Source of the DNA: Pseudomonas guariconensis
GTDB lineage: Bacteria; Pseudomonadota; Gammaproteobacteria; Pseudomonadales; Pseudomonadaceae
Length of the DNA stretch: 64,000 nt
Direction: 5' to 3'
NCBI RefSeq assembly: GCF_015680235.1
Contig: NZ_JADLJL010000024.1
Location: 1 to 64,000 of the forward strand
Numbering within the stretch: the first letter of the stretch is position 1; each line of letters begins with the position of its first letter. Shown piece after piece: positions 8,369 through 17,626 of the stretch. Both the position numbers and the translations under genes were made by a program. The notes below the pieces were generated by a model. It did not search any database. It worked only from the letters and a program-made list of their open reading frames with translations, and was not told the origin of the DNA.

Positions 8369-9025
8369 TCAGAAGGTCATTTCCTTCACATCGTCCGGCA
8401 CGATCAGCTTGCCGGCGGTCTTCTCGATGATCTCCTCGACGCTTACCCCAGGAGCCGTCTCGCGCAGGATGAAGGCGCCGTTTTCGATCTCCAGGTAGGC
8501 CAGATCGGTGAGCACCTTACGGATGCAGCCGGCACCGGTCAGCGGCAAGCTGCAGCGCGGTAGCAGCTTGGACTCGCCGTCCTTGGAGGCATGGGTCATG
8601 GTGACGATGATGTTCTCGGCACCGGCCACCAGGTCCATGGCGCCGCCCATCCCCTTGACCAGTTTGCCGGGGATCATCCACGAGGCGATGTTGCCTTCCA
8701 CGTCCACTTCGAAGGCACCGAGCACGGTGAGGTCGACATGGCCGCCACGGATCATGGCGAAGGATTGGGCTGAATCGAAGATCGAGGCACCGCGGCGGGC
8801 GGTGACGGTCTGCTTGCCGGCGTTGATCATGTCGGCGTCGATCGTGCCTTCGGTGGGGAACTCGCCCATGCCGAGCAAGCCGTTCTCGGACTGCAGCATC
8901 ACGTCCATGTCGGCGGGCACATAGTTGGCCACCAGGGTGGGGATGCCGATGCCCAGGTTGACGTAGTAGCCGTCCTTCAGTTCACGGGCGACGCGTTGCG
9001 CCATCTGTTCGCGGGTCAGTGCCAT
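8369..9025 (-). CDS. 3-oxoacid CoA-transferase subunit B
   Basis: A 218-residue beta subunit of a family I CoA-transferase. The catalytic glutamate that forms the glutamyl-CoA thioester is in SENGLLG (Glu near residue 46). The family also shows the GGHVDLTVLGAFEVD motif. The start at 9025 (MALTREQ) follows AAAGAGAT; the longer reading frame upstream runs into subunit A and was rejected. The enzyme activates acetoacetate or a related 3-oxoacid by CoA transfer from acetyl- or succinyl-CoA. The gene order (LysR regulator, subunits A and B, AtoE permease) resembles both ato and dehydrocarnitine (dhcAB) loci, so the true acid is uncertain. Confidence 0.9.
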   Translation of the reverse strand: MALTREQMAQRVARELKDGYYVNLGIGIPTLVANYVPADMDVMLQSENGLLGMGEFPTEGTIDADMINAGKQTVTARRGASIFDSAQSFAMIRGGHVDLTVLGAFEVDVEGNIASWMIPGKLVKGMGGAMDLVAGAENIIVTMTHASKDGESKLLPRCSLPLTGAGCIRKVLTDLAYLEIENGAFILRETAPGVSVEEIIEKTAGKLIVPDDVKEMTF

Positions 9026-9059
9026 GGTCAGGATCTCTTTGTTGTTCTGTGGGCGGCGC

Positions 9060-9758
9060 TCAGGCCTTGACGGTGCGCTTCTCGATGCGCTTCTCGAAGG
9101 TGCCGACGATGACCCGGTCGACATAGATGCCCGGGGTGTGGATCTCGCTGGGCAGCAACACGCCCGGCTCGACGATCTCCTCGACCTCGACCACGGTGAT
9201 CTTGCCGGCGGTAGCGGCCAGCGGGTTGAAGTTCTGCGCGGTGTTGCGGTACACCACGTTGCCGTAGTGGTCGGCCTTCCAGCCCTTGACGATGGCGAAG
9301 TCGCCGGTGATGGATTCTTCGAGGATGTACTTGCGGCCCTTGAACTCGCGCACTTCCTTGCCTTCGGCGACCGGGGTACCGTAGCCGGTGGCCGTGTAGA
9401 AGGCCGGGATGCCGGCACCGCCCGCGCGCATCTTCTCGGCCAGAGTGCCCTGGGGGGTCAGTTCCACTTCCAACTCACCGCTGAGCAGTTGGCGTTCGAA
9501 CTCAGCGTTTTCGCCCACGTAGGAGGCGATCATCTTGCGGATCTGCCGGTCTTCCAGCAGCACGCCCAGGCCGAAGCCGTCGACGCCGCAATTGTTGGAT
9601 ACCACGGTCAGGCCCTTGACACCGCGGCGCTTGATTTCGGCGATGAGGTTTTCGGGGATGCCGCACAGGCCGAAACCACCGGCCAGCACCGTCATGTTGT
9701 CGGTCAGGCCTGCGAGGGCCTCTTCATAGGTTGCTACGCGCTTGTCCAGTCCGGCCAT
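9060..9758 (-). CDS. 3-oxoacid CoA-transferase subunit A
   Basis: A 232-residue alpha subunit of the same family I CoA-transferase. It has the glycine-rich CoA-binding region (VLAGGFGLCGIPENLI) and the VSNNCGVDGFGLG segment typical of the family. It begins the minus-strand operon, 34 bp ahead of subunit B, and faces a LysR regulator across a 119-bp AT-rich gap that should contain both promoters. Acetoacetate/succinyl-CoA, butyrate-acetoacetate and 3-dehydrocarnitine transferases are all close relatives and cannot be separated by inspection. Confidence 0.9.
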   Translation of the reverse strand: MAGLDKRVATYEEALAGLTDNMTVLAGGFGLCGIPENLIAEIKRRGVKGLTVVSNNCGVDGFGLGVLLEDRQIRKMIASYVGENAEFERQLLSGELEVELTPQGTLAEKMRAGGAGIPAFYTATGYGTPVAEGKEVREFKGRKYILEESITGDFAIVKGWKADHYGNVVYRNTAQNFNPLAATAGKITVVEVEEIVEPGVLLPSEIHTPGIYVDRVIVGTFEKRIEKRTVKA

Positions 9759-9877
9759 GCTCAGTCGCCTTTTGTAGTTGTTGGAACCGTGGACGCATCT
9801 TCACCGCTGCCGACTGATTTGTTAATTTTGTTTTCGTCATCGATTGATAATTTTTTCAAAACAAAAACAGGTTCGCC

Positions 9878-10783
9878 ATGAACGTCAAGCAGTTACGCGC
9901 CTTCGTCACCGTGGCCAAGTACCAGAGCTTCGCCCAGGCCGGCGAACACCTGCATATTTCCCAGCCGGCACTGAGCCTGACCATCAAGGCGCTGGAGGAC
10001 AACCTCGGCGGCGCCCTGCTCACCCGCACCACCCGCAGCGTCAGCCTGACGCCCGAGGGCGAGGTACTGCTGCCCCTGGCCCGGCGCCTGCTGGCCGACT
10101 GGGACGACACCGAAGAAATGCTGCGCCAGCGTTTCACCCTGCAACTGGGGCGGGTCTCGGTAGCGGCCATGCCGGCATTTGCCGGCAACCTGCTGCCCCG
10201 GTCGTTGAAGGTGTTTCGCCAGCGCTACCCGCGGGTCAATGTCACGGTGCACGATGTGATCAACGAACAGGTGCTGGAACTGGTGCGCCATCGCCGCGTC
10301 GAACTGGGCATCGGTTTCGAGCCGGAGAACCTCGACGGGCTGCGCTTCCATCCGCTGTACCTCGACCGTTTCGTGGCCGTGGTGCCCGCCGATTCGCCCT
10401 TGGCCGAGCAGCCCCAGGTGAGCTGGCAGCAACTGCTCGCAGAGGACTTCATCGCCCTGCAACGGCCCTCGGCCGTGCGCCTGCTGCTCGAGCAGAATGT
10501 GGCGGCCAGCCACGGCAAGCTGGCGGTGGCCTTCGAGAGCCACCAGTTGTCGACTATCGGCCGCATGGTCGCCAACGGCCTGGGCGTCAGCGCCGTGCCA
10601 GCGCTGTGCATCAACCAGATGCAGGAGCTCGGCGCCCGCTGCGTGCCCCTGGTCGAGCCCAGCGTGGAGCGGCGCATCGGCGTCATCGCCCTGGCCGACC
10701 ACAAGCTTTCCACCGCAGCGCAAGCGCTGCTCGACGTCGTGCTTTCCCACACCGATCCACAGGAGGTGACATGCGTTTCGTGA
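9878..10783 (+). CDS. LysR family transcriptional regulator
   Basis: A 301-residue LysR-type regulator. The N-terminal winged helix-turn-helix covers about residues 1-60 (SFAQAGEHLHISQPALSLTI). A periplasmic-binding-like effector domain follows (residues about 90-290). It is divergent from the CoA-transferase/AtoE operon, the standard position for a LysR activator of that operon. Its last 13 bp overlap the start of the aldo/keto reductase gene, whose GGAGGTG ribosome-binding sequence lies inside the regulator's coding sequence. The two are therefore translated from one message. Confidence 0.9.
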   Translation: MNVKQLRAFVTVAKYQSFAQAGEHLHISQPALSLTIKALEDNLGGALLTRTTRSVSLTPEGEVLLPLARRLLADWDDTEEMLRQRFTLQLGRVSVAAMPAFAGNLLPRSLKVFRQRYPRVNVTVHDVINEQVLELVRHRRVELGIGFEPENLDGLRFHPLYLDRFVAVVPADSPLAEQPQVSWQQLLAEDFIALQRPSAVRLLLEQNVAASHGKLAVAFESHQLSTIGRMVANGLGVSAVPALCINQMQELGARCVPLVEPSVERRIGVIALADHKLSTAAQALLDVVLSHTDPQEVTCVS

Positions 10784-11592
10784 ATCTGGCAGGTTCGAAG
10801 GTGCCGGCCATCGGCCAGGGCACCTGGTACATGGGCGAGGACCCGCGGCGCAAGGCGGCTGAAGTGGCCGCACTGCAACAGGGCATCGACCTTGGGCTGA
10901 CCTTGGTCGACACCGCGGAGATGTATGCCGAGGGCGGAGCCGAAGAGGTAGTCGGCCAGGCCATCGCCGGGCGCCGCGACCAGGTGTTCCTGGTCAGCAA
11001 GGTGTACCCGCACAATGCCAGCCGGCGCGGCGTGCCGGCGGCCTGCGAGCGCAGCCTCCAGCGCCTGGGCACCGATTGCATCGACCTGTATTTGCTGCAC
11101 TGGCGTGGCCAGTACCCGCTGGAGGAAACGGTCGAAGCCTTCGAGCGCCTGCGCGAGCAAGGCAAGATCCGCCGCTGGGGCGTGTCCAACTTCGACCTCG
11201 ACGACCTGCTCGAGCTGGGCAACGACGATTGTGCCACTAACCAGGTGCTGTACAACCCGGCCCAGCGCGGCATCGAGTTCGACCTGCTGCCGTGGAGCCA
11301 GCAACAGCGTTTGCCGACCATGGCCTACTGCCCGCTGGCCCAGGCCGGGCGCTTGTTGCAGCACCCGGTGCTGGTCGAGATCGCCGAGCGCCATGGGGCG
11401 ACCCCAGCCCAGGTGAGCCTGGCCTGGGTGACGCGCCATGATGGGGTGATCGCCATTCCCAAGGCCGTGGATCCGATGCATGTGCGGCTCAATGCGGCGG
11501 CGGGTGAATTGGTGCTGCGTGCTGAAGACCTGCAGGCGATCGACAAAGCGTTTCCGGCGCCGACGCGCAAGCAGCACCTGGCGATGGTGTGA
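10771..11592 (+). CDS. Aldo/keto reductase
   Basis: A 273-residue NADPH-dependent oxidoreductase of the AKR superfamily. The catalytic tetrad is complete: Asp47, Tyr52, Lys77 and His110 (VDTAEMYAEGG, LVSKVYP, LYLLHW). The C-terminal segment AIPKAVDPMHVRLN matches the cofactor-phosphate binding site. The ATG at 10771 sits inside the end of the LysR gene with an AGGAGGTGAC ribosome-binding sequence. As I recall, an AKR next to this LysR/CoA-transferase set occurs in other P. putida genomes. Its substrate, perhaps a 3-oxoacid or aldehyde related to the neighbouring module, is unknown. Confidence 0.9.
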   Translation: MRFVNLAGSKVPAIGQGTWYMGEDPRRKAAEVAALQQGIDLGLTLVDTAEMYAEGGAEEVVGQAIAGRRDQVFLVSKVYPHNASRRGVPAACERSLQRLGTDCIDLYLLHWRGQYPLEETVEAFERLREQGKIRRWGVSNFDLDDLLELGNDDCATNQVLYNPAQRGIEFDLLPWSQQQRLPTMAYCPLAQAGRLLQHPVLVEIAERHGATPAQVSLAWVTRHDGVIAIPKAVDPMHVRLNAAAGELVLRAEDLQAIDKAFPAPTRKQHLAMV

Positions 11593-11598
11593 CCCTCA

Positions 11599-11676
11599 TC
11601 GCCGGCAAGCCGGCTCCCACCAGGCCTGCGCTGTCTTCAGAGACCCCGCCGTAGCTGTGGGAGCCGGCTTGCCGGC
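11599..11676. repeat. REP pair between convergent genes
   Basis: TCGCCGGCAAGCCGGCTCCCAC (11599-11620) is mirrored by GTGGGAGCCGGCTTGCCGGCG (11656-11676), making a large hairpin between the aldo/keto reductase and dnaE2. It belongs to a REP subtype different from the one at 8254. It could serve as a transcription barrier for both convergent genes. Confidence 0.8.
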
Positions 11677-11692
11677 GCTTGGACCTTAAGCG

Positions 11693-14600
11693 CTAGTGAA
11701 AATCCCGGCTACGCACATCCAACCCCTGCAGCAGAAGGCTGATATCTTCCAGCCGCCGGGCAACCAGATGGCGCACGCCCTTCTCCTGTTCCAGCCGCCC
11801 GCTCACCTTGAGCAGCTGCGAACCCACCAAGGCCCTGCGCTGGCGCTCGGCCAAATCGCGCCAAACCACCACATTGACCATGCCATGTTCATCTTCGAGC
11901 GTGACGAAGGTCACCCCGCTGGCGGTCTGCGGCCGTTGCCGCCCCACCACCAGCCCGGCCACCGCGACGCTGTCCCCATGCTCGACCTCGGCCAGTTCCA
12001 CGGAGCTGCGACAGCCCAGCGCTCGCAAGCGCCGACGTAACAAGGCCAGGGGGTGCGGCCCGAGGGTGGTGCCCAAGGTGGCGTAGTCGGCGAACAGGTC
12101 CTCGCCCACCGTGGGCATCGGCAGGGCCACGGGTACCTCGGGCATTGCCTGCACCTGGGCGAACAACGGCAATTGCGCCTGCACCGCCGCGACCTGCCAG
12201 CGCGCCTGGTGGCGGTCGCTGGCCAGGGCACGCAAAGCGCCGGCATCGGCCAGGCGGGCCCTGGCGCGGCTGTCGAGCTCGGCGCGCAGGCACAGGTCTT
12301 CGACATCCCGCCAGGGGCGCAGCGCCCTGGCCTGCTCCAGGCGCCGGGCATCGGCCTCGCTAAAACCGCGAATCTGTCGCAACCCCAGGCGGATCGCCAG
12401 TGCGCCTTGCGCGTCAGGCTCCAGGGTGCAATCCCATTCGCTGTGGCACACATCCACCGGTCGCACCTCGATGCCCTGGCGCCGCGCCTCCTGCAACAGC
12501 TGATCCGGGCTGTAGAAGCCCATGGGCCAGCTGTTGACCAGGGCGCAGGCGAAGATCGCCGGCTCATGGCATTTGAGCCAACTGCTGGCATAGCAGAGCA
12601 AGGCGAAGCTGGCGGCGTGGGACTCGGGGAAGCCATAGCTGCCAAAGCCCTTGATCTGCTCGAAGATGCGCTCGGCGAAGGCCTGCTCGTAGCCATTGCG
12701 TTTCATGCCTTCGAGCAGCCGTTCGCGGTGCGGCTCCAGGCCCCCGTGACGCTTCCAGGCCGCCATGCTGCGGCGCAGCTGGTCCGCCTCGCCAGGGGTG
12801 TAGTCAGCGGCGACCATGGCCAGCTCCATCACCTGCTCCTGGAACAACGGCACGCCCAAGGTACGCCCGAACACGTCCTTGAGCTTAGGCGACGGGTAGG
12901 TCACCGGCTCCTTCTCCAGGCGCCTGCGCAGGTAGGGATGGACCATGTCGCCCTGGATCGGCCCAGGTCGGACGATGGCCACCTCGATCACCAGGTCGTA
13001 GAACTTCTGCGGCTTGAGCCTGGGCAGCATGGCCATCTGCGCCCGCGATTCGATCTGGAAAACCCCCATGGTCTCGGCGCGGCTGATCATGGCGTAGGTG
13101 GCTTCGTCTTCCTTGGGGATGCTCGCCAAGGTCAGGTGCCGGCCACGGTGACGGGCCAGCAGGTCGAAGCAGCGCCGCAGGGCGCTGAGCATGCCCAGGG
13201 CCAGCACATCGACCTTGAGCAAGCCGACGAGGTCGAGGTCGTCCTTGTCCCACTGGATCACCGTGCGCTCGGCCATCGCAGCGTTTTCCACCGGCACCAG
13301 GTGGTCCAGTGGCTGCTCGGAGATGACGAAGCCGCCGGGGTGCTGGGACAGATGCCGGGGGAAGCCGATCAGTTCGCCGGCCAGCACCAAGATGCGCCGC
13401 AGCGACGGGCTCTGCGCCTCGAAGCCGGCCTCGGCCAGGCGCTGGGCATCGGGAATGCGGTCGCTCCAGCGCCCGCAGCACTTGGCCAAGGCATCCACCT
13501 GGTCGGCCGGCAGCCCCAGGGCACGGGCCACGTCACGCACGGCACCAGCGGCATGGTAGGTATTGACCACCGCGGTGAGTGCCGCGCGGTGCCGGCCATA
13601 GCGGCGGAACACGTACTGGATCACTTCCTCGCGGCGCTCATGCTCGAAGTCCACGTCGATGTCCGGTGGCTCGTTGCGCTCGCGGGACAAAAAGCGCTCG
13701 AACAGCAACCGGTGCTCCATCGGGTCCAGCTCGGTGATGCCCAGCACGAAGCACACCACCGAGTTGGCGGCCGAGCCACGGCCTTGGCAGAGAATGCCCT
13801 GCTTGCGGGCAAAATCGACGATGTCATGGACGGTGAGAAAGTAGCTTTCGTAGCCCAGCTCCTGGATCAGGCACAGCTCCCTTTCCAAGGTCGCCAGCGC
13901 TTCGGCGCTCGGCCCCTGGGGCCAGCGCTCGGGCAGGCGCAGCTGGCACAAGTGGCGCAACCAGCTGCCAGGCGTATGGCCCTGGGGCACCAGTTCGCGG
14001 GGGTACTGGTACTTCAATTCTCCCAGGTCGAAGTGGCAGCGGCCGGCGATGGCCTGGGCCTCGGCCAGCAGGTCGGCCGGGTACAGCTCGGTGAGTTCGG
14101 CCCACGTGCGCAAGTGGCGTTCGCCATTGGCAAACAGGTAGCGCCCGGCCTGGGCCACTGTGCAGTGCTGACGGATCGCCGTCATGCAGTCCTGCAGGGC
14201 GCGGCGCCCCCGGACATGCATGTGCACATCGCCGCAGGCCACGGCGCGGATCCCCAACCGGCCTGCCAAGCTGCGCAACCGCTGCAGGCGGCGAGCATCG
14301 TCGCAGCCACGGTGCAGGTGCACCGCCAACCACAGGCGCGGGCCGAACAGCGACTGCAGCCACTGGCCGGTGGCCGGGTCGTCGTCGGCATCGGCGACCC
14401 ACAGCGCCAGCAGGCCCTGGCAGCGCCCCTGCAGGTCTTCGGCCAGCACCTGGTATTGACCCTTCTGCGCCCGTCGCCGGGCCTGGGTGATCAGGCCGCA
14501 GAGGTTCTGGTAGCCCGTCAGGTCCTCGACCAGCAGCACCAGCCTGGGCCCCTGTTCCAGCTGGACTTCACTGCCGATGATCAGCCGTACCCCATGTTGC

Positions 14601-14773
14601 CGGGCGGCCTGCCAAGCCCGGACGATACCGGCCAGGGTGCATTCGTCGGTAATAGCCAGGGCCTCATAGCCCAGGGCCTTGGCCCGCCTGAACAGTTCGT
14701 CGGCGCTGGAGGCGCCGCGCTGGAAACTGAAGTTCGACAGGCAATGCAGCTCTGCGTAGCCTGGCGCGCTCAT
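11693..14773 (-). CDS. dnaE2: Error-prone DNA polymerase DnaE2
   Basis: A 1026-residue C-family polymerase, about 130 residues shorter than replicative DnaE, as expected for DnaE2/ImuC. It has an N-terminal PHP domain (ELHCLSNFSFQRG), the palm with the catalytic aspartates in PDIDVDFEHERR, and a C-terminal OB-fold region. In the mutasome it extends past DNA lesions together with ImuB and the beta clamp. The ATG at 14773 overlaps the imuB stop by 4 bp (ATGA); the longer frame to 14893 lies inside imuB. Expression should be SOS-controlled through the LexA2 box ahead of the operon. Confidence 0.97.
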   Translation of the reverse strand: MSAPGYAELHCLSNFSFQRGASSADELFRRAKALGYEALAITDECTLAGIVRAWQAARQHGVRLIIGSEVQLEQGPRLVLLVEDLTGYQNLCGLITQARRRAQKGQYQVLAEDLQGRCQGLLALWVADADDDPATGQWLQSLFGPRLWLAVHLHRGCDDARRLQRLRSLAGRLGIRAVACGDVHMHVRGRRALQDCMTAIRQHCTVAQAGRYLFANGERHLRTWAELTELYPADLLAEAQAIAGRCHFDLGELKYQYPRELVPQGHTPGSWLRHLCQLRLPERWPQGPSAEALATLERELCLIQELGYESYFLTVHDIVDFARKQGILCQGRGSAANSVVCFVLGITELDPMEHRLLFERFLSRERNEPPDIDVDFEHERREEVIQYVFRRYGRHRAALTAVVNTYHAAGAVRDVARALGLPADQVDALAKCCGRWSDRIPDAQRLAEAGFEAQSPSLRRILVLAGELIGFPRHLSQHPGGFVISEQPLDHLVPVENAAMAERTVIQWDKDDLDLVGLLKVDVLALGMLSALRRCFDLLARHRGRHLTLASIPKEDEATYAMISRAETMGVFQIESRAQMAMLPRLKPQKFYDLVIEVAIVRPGPIQGDMVHPYLRRRLEKEPVTYPSPKLKDVFGRTLGVPLFQEQVMELAMVAADYTPGEADQLRRSMAAWKRHGGLEPHRERLLEGMKRNGYEQAFAERIFEQIKGFGSYGFPESHAASFALLCYASSWLKCHEPAIFACALVNSWPMGFYSPDQLLQEARRQGIEVRPVDVCHSEWDCTLEPDAQGALAIRLGLRQIRGFSEADARRLEQARALRPWRDVEDLCLRAELDSRARARLADAGALRALASDRHQARWQVAAVQAQLPLFAQVQAMPEVPVALPMPTVGEDLFADYATLGTTLGPHPLALLRRRLRALGCRSSVELAEVEHGDSVAVAGLVVGRQRPQTASGVTFVTLEDEHGMVNVVVWRDLAERQRRALVGSQLLKVSGRLEQEKGVRHLVARRLEDISLLLQGLDVRSRDFH

Positions 14774-16188
14774 GCGAACCAGCCTTGCAACCACAATGGC
14801 CCTGGCTGGGCCAGGTCGCGATAGGCCCAGCCGCGCAAGCCATCGCGGGTTTCGATGCGGTAGTAGTCTCGGCGCACATCGCCGCCGTCCCACCAGCCGG
14901 ACTCGATGCGCTCAGGCCTTGTCAGTAAACGCAGGCCCGCCTCGGGCAGGGGCTGGGGCTGAGGCAGCAGCCAGCCGGGGCGGCTACCCGGCGCGACCGG
15001 CAGTACACCCGGTGCGCCCTGCTCGGCCACCTGCCAGGCGCATTCGGGGCGAGGGTCGGCTTCGGCGCACAGCCCCGTGACCGCTTCATCGCCCAACCGC
15101 GCACGCAGGCGCTCACGCAACTGCTCCCAGGGTTGGGCCTGCTGCGCCCGGGGGGTGAACAATGCCTGGTGCTGGGGAACGAAAGGCGGCAGGTCCTCGG
15201 CCAGCAGCCGCAGGTTGCGCACCGGTGCGCGGATACGCAGCGGCTCCAGGCGCCCCCGGGCCAGCTCGAACAGCATCGCGGCCTCGCGCTCGGCGGCCAG
15301 CAGGCCGACCTTGAGCTCGGTATCCGGCCCTTCGACGTGCTCCAGGTACAGGTTCAAACGCTGCACACCGCAATCCCGGCCCGCGAGAAACGCCGCCAGG
15401 TCGTTGATCAATCGGCGCAGGGGGAACAGCAGCGCCTGGTGCGACTCGACATCGAAGTTCAGCTCCAGCCGCGCCTCGAACCGGTCCGGCGGCTGGTAGA
15501 ACGCCAGCCCCAGGGTGCGCAGGCCGAGCAGTTGGTCTAGGTGCAATTGCACGTCGGCGGCGAAGCGTCGGGCCAAGGTGTCGCGCGGCAGCGTCAGGAC
15601 GTCGCCGAGCCGGCGCAGGCCCATGCGGACGAACGCCTCCGCCGCCGCCGGAGGCAGCCCGACCTTGCCGATCGGCATGTTGGCCAGGGCCGCCCGGGTC
15701 TGTTCGGTCGTTGTCACAGCCAGGCCGTCATGGCTATTGGCGAGCATGCGTGCGGCCACCGGGTTGGTCGCCAGGACGATGCGCTGGCGCAGCCCCAGCG
15801 CTTCCAGCTCCTGGCGCAGGCGCGCCTCGAACACAGGCCATGGCCCGAACAGCCCCAGGCTGGAGCCGACTTCCAGCAGCAAGGCCCGGGGGTAGTGCCG
15901 GCTGACCTGGGCACTGAAACGGTAGGCCCAGGCGGCCAGCAACTGCTGGAGCTGTTCGATGCGCACCGGGTCGGCCTCCACGCAGGTGAAGCCATCGGCC
16001 AGGGCGCGGGCGGCGGTGAGGGTCTGCCCGGCACGCAAGCCGAGCGCGGCCGCAGCCGAGTTGACCGATTGCACGATACGCCGTTGGTGCGGCCCGCCGA
16101 TCAGCACCAGGGGCGCGTCGGGATCGTCGTGCTCACGCAGGAGGCTGTCCAGTGCCAGTTGCGGAAAGACAATGCACGCCCAAAGCAT
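14770..16188 (-). CDS. imuB: ImuB, catalytically inactive Y-family polymerase-like mutasome hub
   Basis: A 472-residue Y-family polymerase homologue. The acidic residues needed for metal binding in true Y polymerases are missing: the N-terminus reads MLWACIVFPQLALDSLL where DinB has an aspartate triad, and LLLEVGSSLGLFG replaces the SIDEA motif. ImuB is known as a non-catalytic hub binding the clamp, ImuA and DnaE2. A QLPLF-like clamp-binding motif is not obvious to me here. The gene starts 6 bp after imuA and overlaps dnaE2. Confidence 0.95.
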   Translation of the reverse strand: MLWACIVFPQLALDSLLREHDDPDAPLVLIGGPHQRRIVQSVNSAAAALGLRAGQTLTAARALADGFTCVEADPVRIEQLQQLLAAWAYRFSAQVSRHYPRALLLEVGSSLGLFGPWPVFEARLRQELEALGLRQRIVLATNPVAARMLANSHDGLAVTTTEQTRAALANMPIGKVGLPPAAAEAFVRMGLRRLGDVLTLPRDTLARRFAADVQLHLDQLLGLRTLGLAFYQPPDRFEARLELNFDVESHQALLFPLRRLINDLAAFLAGRDCGVQRLNLYLEHVEGPDTELKVGLLAAEREAAMLFELARGRLEPLRIRAPVRNLRLLAEDLPPFVPQHQALFTPRAQQAQPWEQLRERLRARLGDEAVTGLCAEADPRPECAWQVAEQGAPGVLPVAPGSRPGWLLPQPQPLPEAGLRLLTRPERIESGWWDGGDVRRDYYRIETRDGLRGWAYRDLAQPGPLWLQGWFA

Positions 16189-16194
16189 GGTGCA

Positions 16195-16815
16195 TCAACC
16201 CCGCCCCGGGCAGGCGATGGGGGTGGCCGGCGGCAGGCCGCCACGGCACTTGAGGACCCGCCACTGGGCAGGCCGGGCATCGATGGCGATACGCAAGGCC
16301 GCAGGCGAGGGATTGTGCGCGGCTTGCTGCGGTCGGCAGGCGAAGGCCAAGGCCTGGCCGGTCTCGGCAGCCACCTGCAGGCGCCGCAAGGCGCGGTCAT
16401 CGGCACGCTCGGGCCAGCACAACACCGCTGCACAACTGCCGGAACGCAGGCACTGCTCAGCCGCCCACAAGGTATCGGCCGGTGCCGCCTGGACCTGGGC
16501 CAACCAACGCAGGTCGACCCCTGCCGCCTGCCAGGCCGGGGCATAGGGGATGAACGGCGGCGCCACCAGCACCACCCGCCCACCCTCGCCGGTAAGACGC
16601 GCCAGGCTCGGCCAGAGCAGCTGCAGCTCGCCACAGCCCGGGCTGGCCAGCAGCAGCTCGCTGAGCGCAGCCGCCGGCCAGCCCGCGTCGGGCAGGCACT
16701 CGTCAAGCGAGGCATGGCCGGTGGGCTGCAAGCCCTGCGGCCGAGCCTGGGCCTGGCGCCCGCGCCATACCCGGCGCTGGTCGAGCAGGCCGTCGAGGTC
16801 GACTACCGCGCCCAT
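16195..16815 (-). CDS. imuA: ImuA, RecA-like mutasome protein
   Basis: A 206-residue protein of the ImuA/SulA-like family (GHASLDECLPDAGWPAAALSELL at the start, RecA-like core). It has the degenerate nucleotide-binding region expected for ImuA (SPGCGELQLLWPSLA) and partners ImuB in SOS mutagenesis. It overlaps lexA by one base (TGATG). Older annotations call such proteins cell-division inhibitor SulA; the imuB-dnaE2 context makes ImuA the better name. Confidence 0.92.
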   Translation of the reverse strand: MGAVVDLDGLLDQRRVWRGRQAQARPQGLQPTGHASLDECLPDAGWPAAALSELLLASPGCGELQLLWPSLARLTGEGGRVVLVAPPFIPYAPAWQAAGVDLRWLAQVQAAPADTLWAAEQCLRSGSCAAVLCWPERADDRALRRLQVAAETGQALAFACRPQQAAHNPSPAALRIAIDARPAQWRVLKCRGGLPPATPIACPGRG

Positions 16816-17432
16816 CAGTCTCGCCTCAACAGGCCACAGAACACGCCTTCGATGACGAAATCCCGATCCGGTGCCACATCGATCGGCGCATAGGCGGGGT
16901 TGCGCGGTAACAGGCGGTAGCCACCCGGGATGCGCTGCAGGCGCTTGATGGTCACCTCACCATCCAGCCGGGCGACCACGATCTGCCCGTCGCGGGCCTC
17001 GCCCTGCTGGCGGATGCCGACCAGGTCGCCATCGAAGATGCCGTCGTCGATCATCGAGTCACCGCGCACCTTGAGCAGGTAGTCGGGGGTGCGGCGGAAC
17101 AGGCTGGGGTCGAGCAGCAATTGTTCATGGATGCCCAGGTCGGGGCCGATCGGCGCACCGGCCGCCACCTGGCCCAGCACCGGGATCTCGAGGATCTCGG
17201 GGCGGCGCAACGGTTCGGCCAGGCGGATGCCACGGGCCTGGTTGGGTGTCACGTCGATATGGCCAGCCTGGCTCAGGGCGACGATGTGCTTGCGTGCCAC
17301 GCTGCGCGAGGCGAAACCGAAGCGCTGCGCGATGTCGGCCAGGCTCGGAGGCTGGCCGTGATCGGCGATGCGCTCGCGGATGAACGCGAGAATGGCGCGG
17401 CGTTTGGGGGTCATGTTGTCCATGGAGTACAT
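16815..17432 (-). CDS. lexA: LexA repressor, LexA2 type
   Basis: A 205-residue SOS repressor. Residues about 8-70 form the winged helix-turn-helix. The self-cleavage site is Ala91-Gly92 (QVAAGAP). The serine-lysine dyad is Ser126 (RGDSMID) and Lys163 (TIKRL). Three starts are possible (17432, 17423, 17414). The first has the best ribosome-binding sequence (AAAAGAG) but lies inside the SOS box. It heads the lexA-imuA-imuB-dnaE2 operon. P. putida is known to carry two LexA proteins with separate regulons; this is the one linked to the mutasome operon. Confidence 0.95.
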   Translation of the reverse strand: MYSMDNMTPKRRAILAFIRERIADHGQPPSLADIAQRFGFASRSVARKHIVALSQAGHIDVTPNQARGIRLAEPLRRPEILEIPVLGQVAAGAPIGPDLGIHEQLLLDPSLFRRTPDYLLKVRGDSMIDDGIFDGDLVGIRQQGEARDGQIVVARLDGEVTIKRLQRIPGGYRLLPRNPAYAPIDVAPDRDFVIEGVFCGLLRRD

Positions 17433-17440
17433 TTGTACTC
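17425..17440. promoter_or_regulatory. LexA2-type SOS box
   Basis: A perfect palindrome, GAGTAC-ATTT-GTACTC, matches the AGTAC-N4-GTACT operator reported for P. putida LexA2 and differs from the E. coli-like CTG-N10-CAG box. It overlaps the first possible lexA start codon, so bound LexA2 would block transcription start and perhaps ribosome access. Confidence 0.85.
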
Positions 17441-17626
17441 TTTTCGTAGAGCACTGAACAGCCCCCTTCGTCGCTACCTTGGCTATCTCGCCCGAGCGAT
17501 CAGCACTGGAAACACAAAAGCCGGTAGGTAAAAAGCCCGAGTCTCGCCAACCACTGACATCGCACGCGTCGGCTGTGCTGTGGCAAACTGCCGGTTCTAT
17601 TGGTTGACCGATGAAATCGCCTCCCT

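Noticed and set aside
12053..14824. A 923-codon ORF on the plus strand opposite dnaE2
   Set aside because: It mirrors the codon bias of dnaE2, has no recognisable domain, and consists of low-complexity GQ/H/A-rich sequence typical of antisense shadows in GC-rich DNA.
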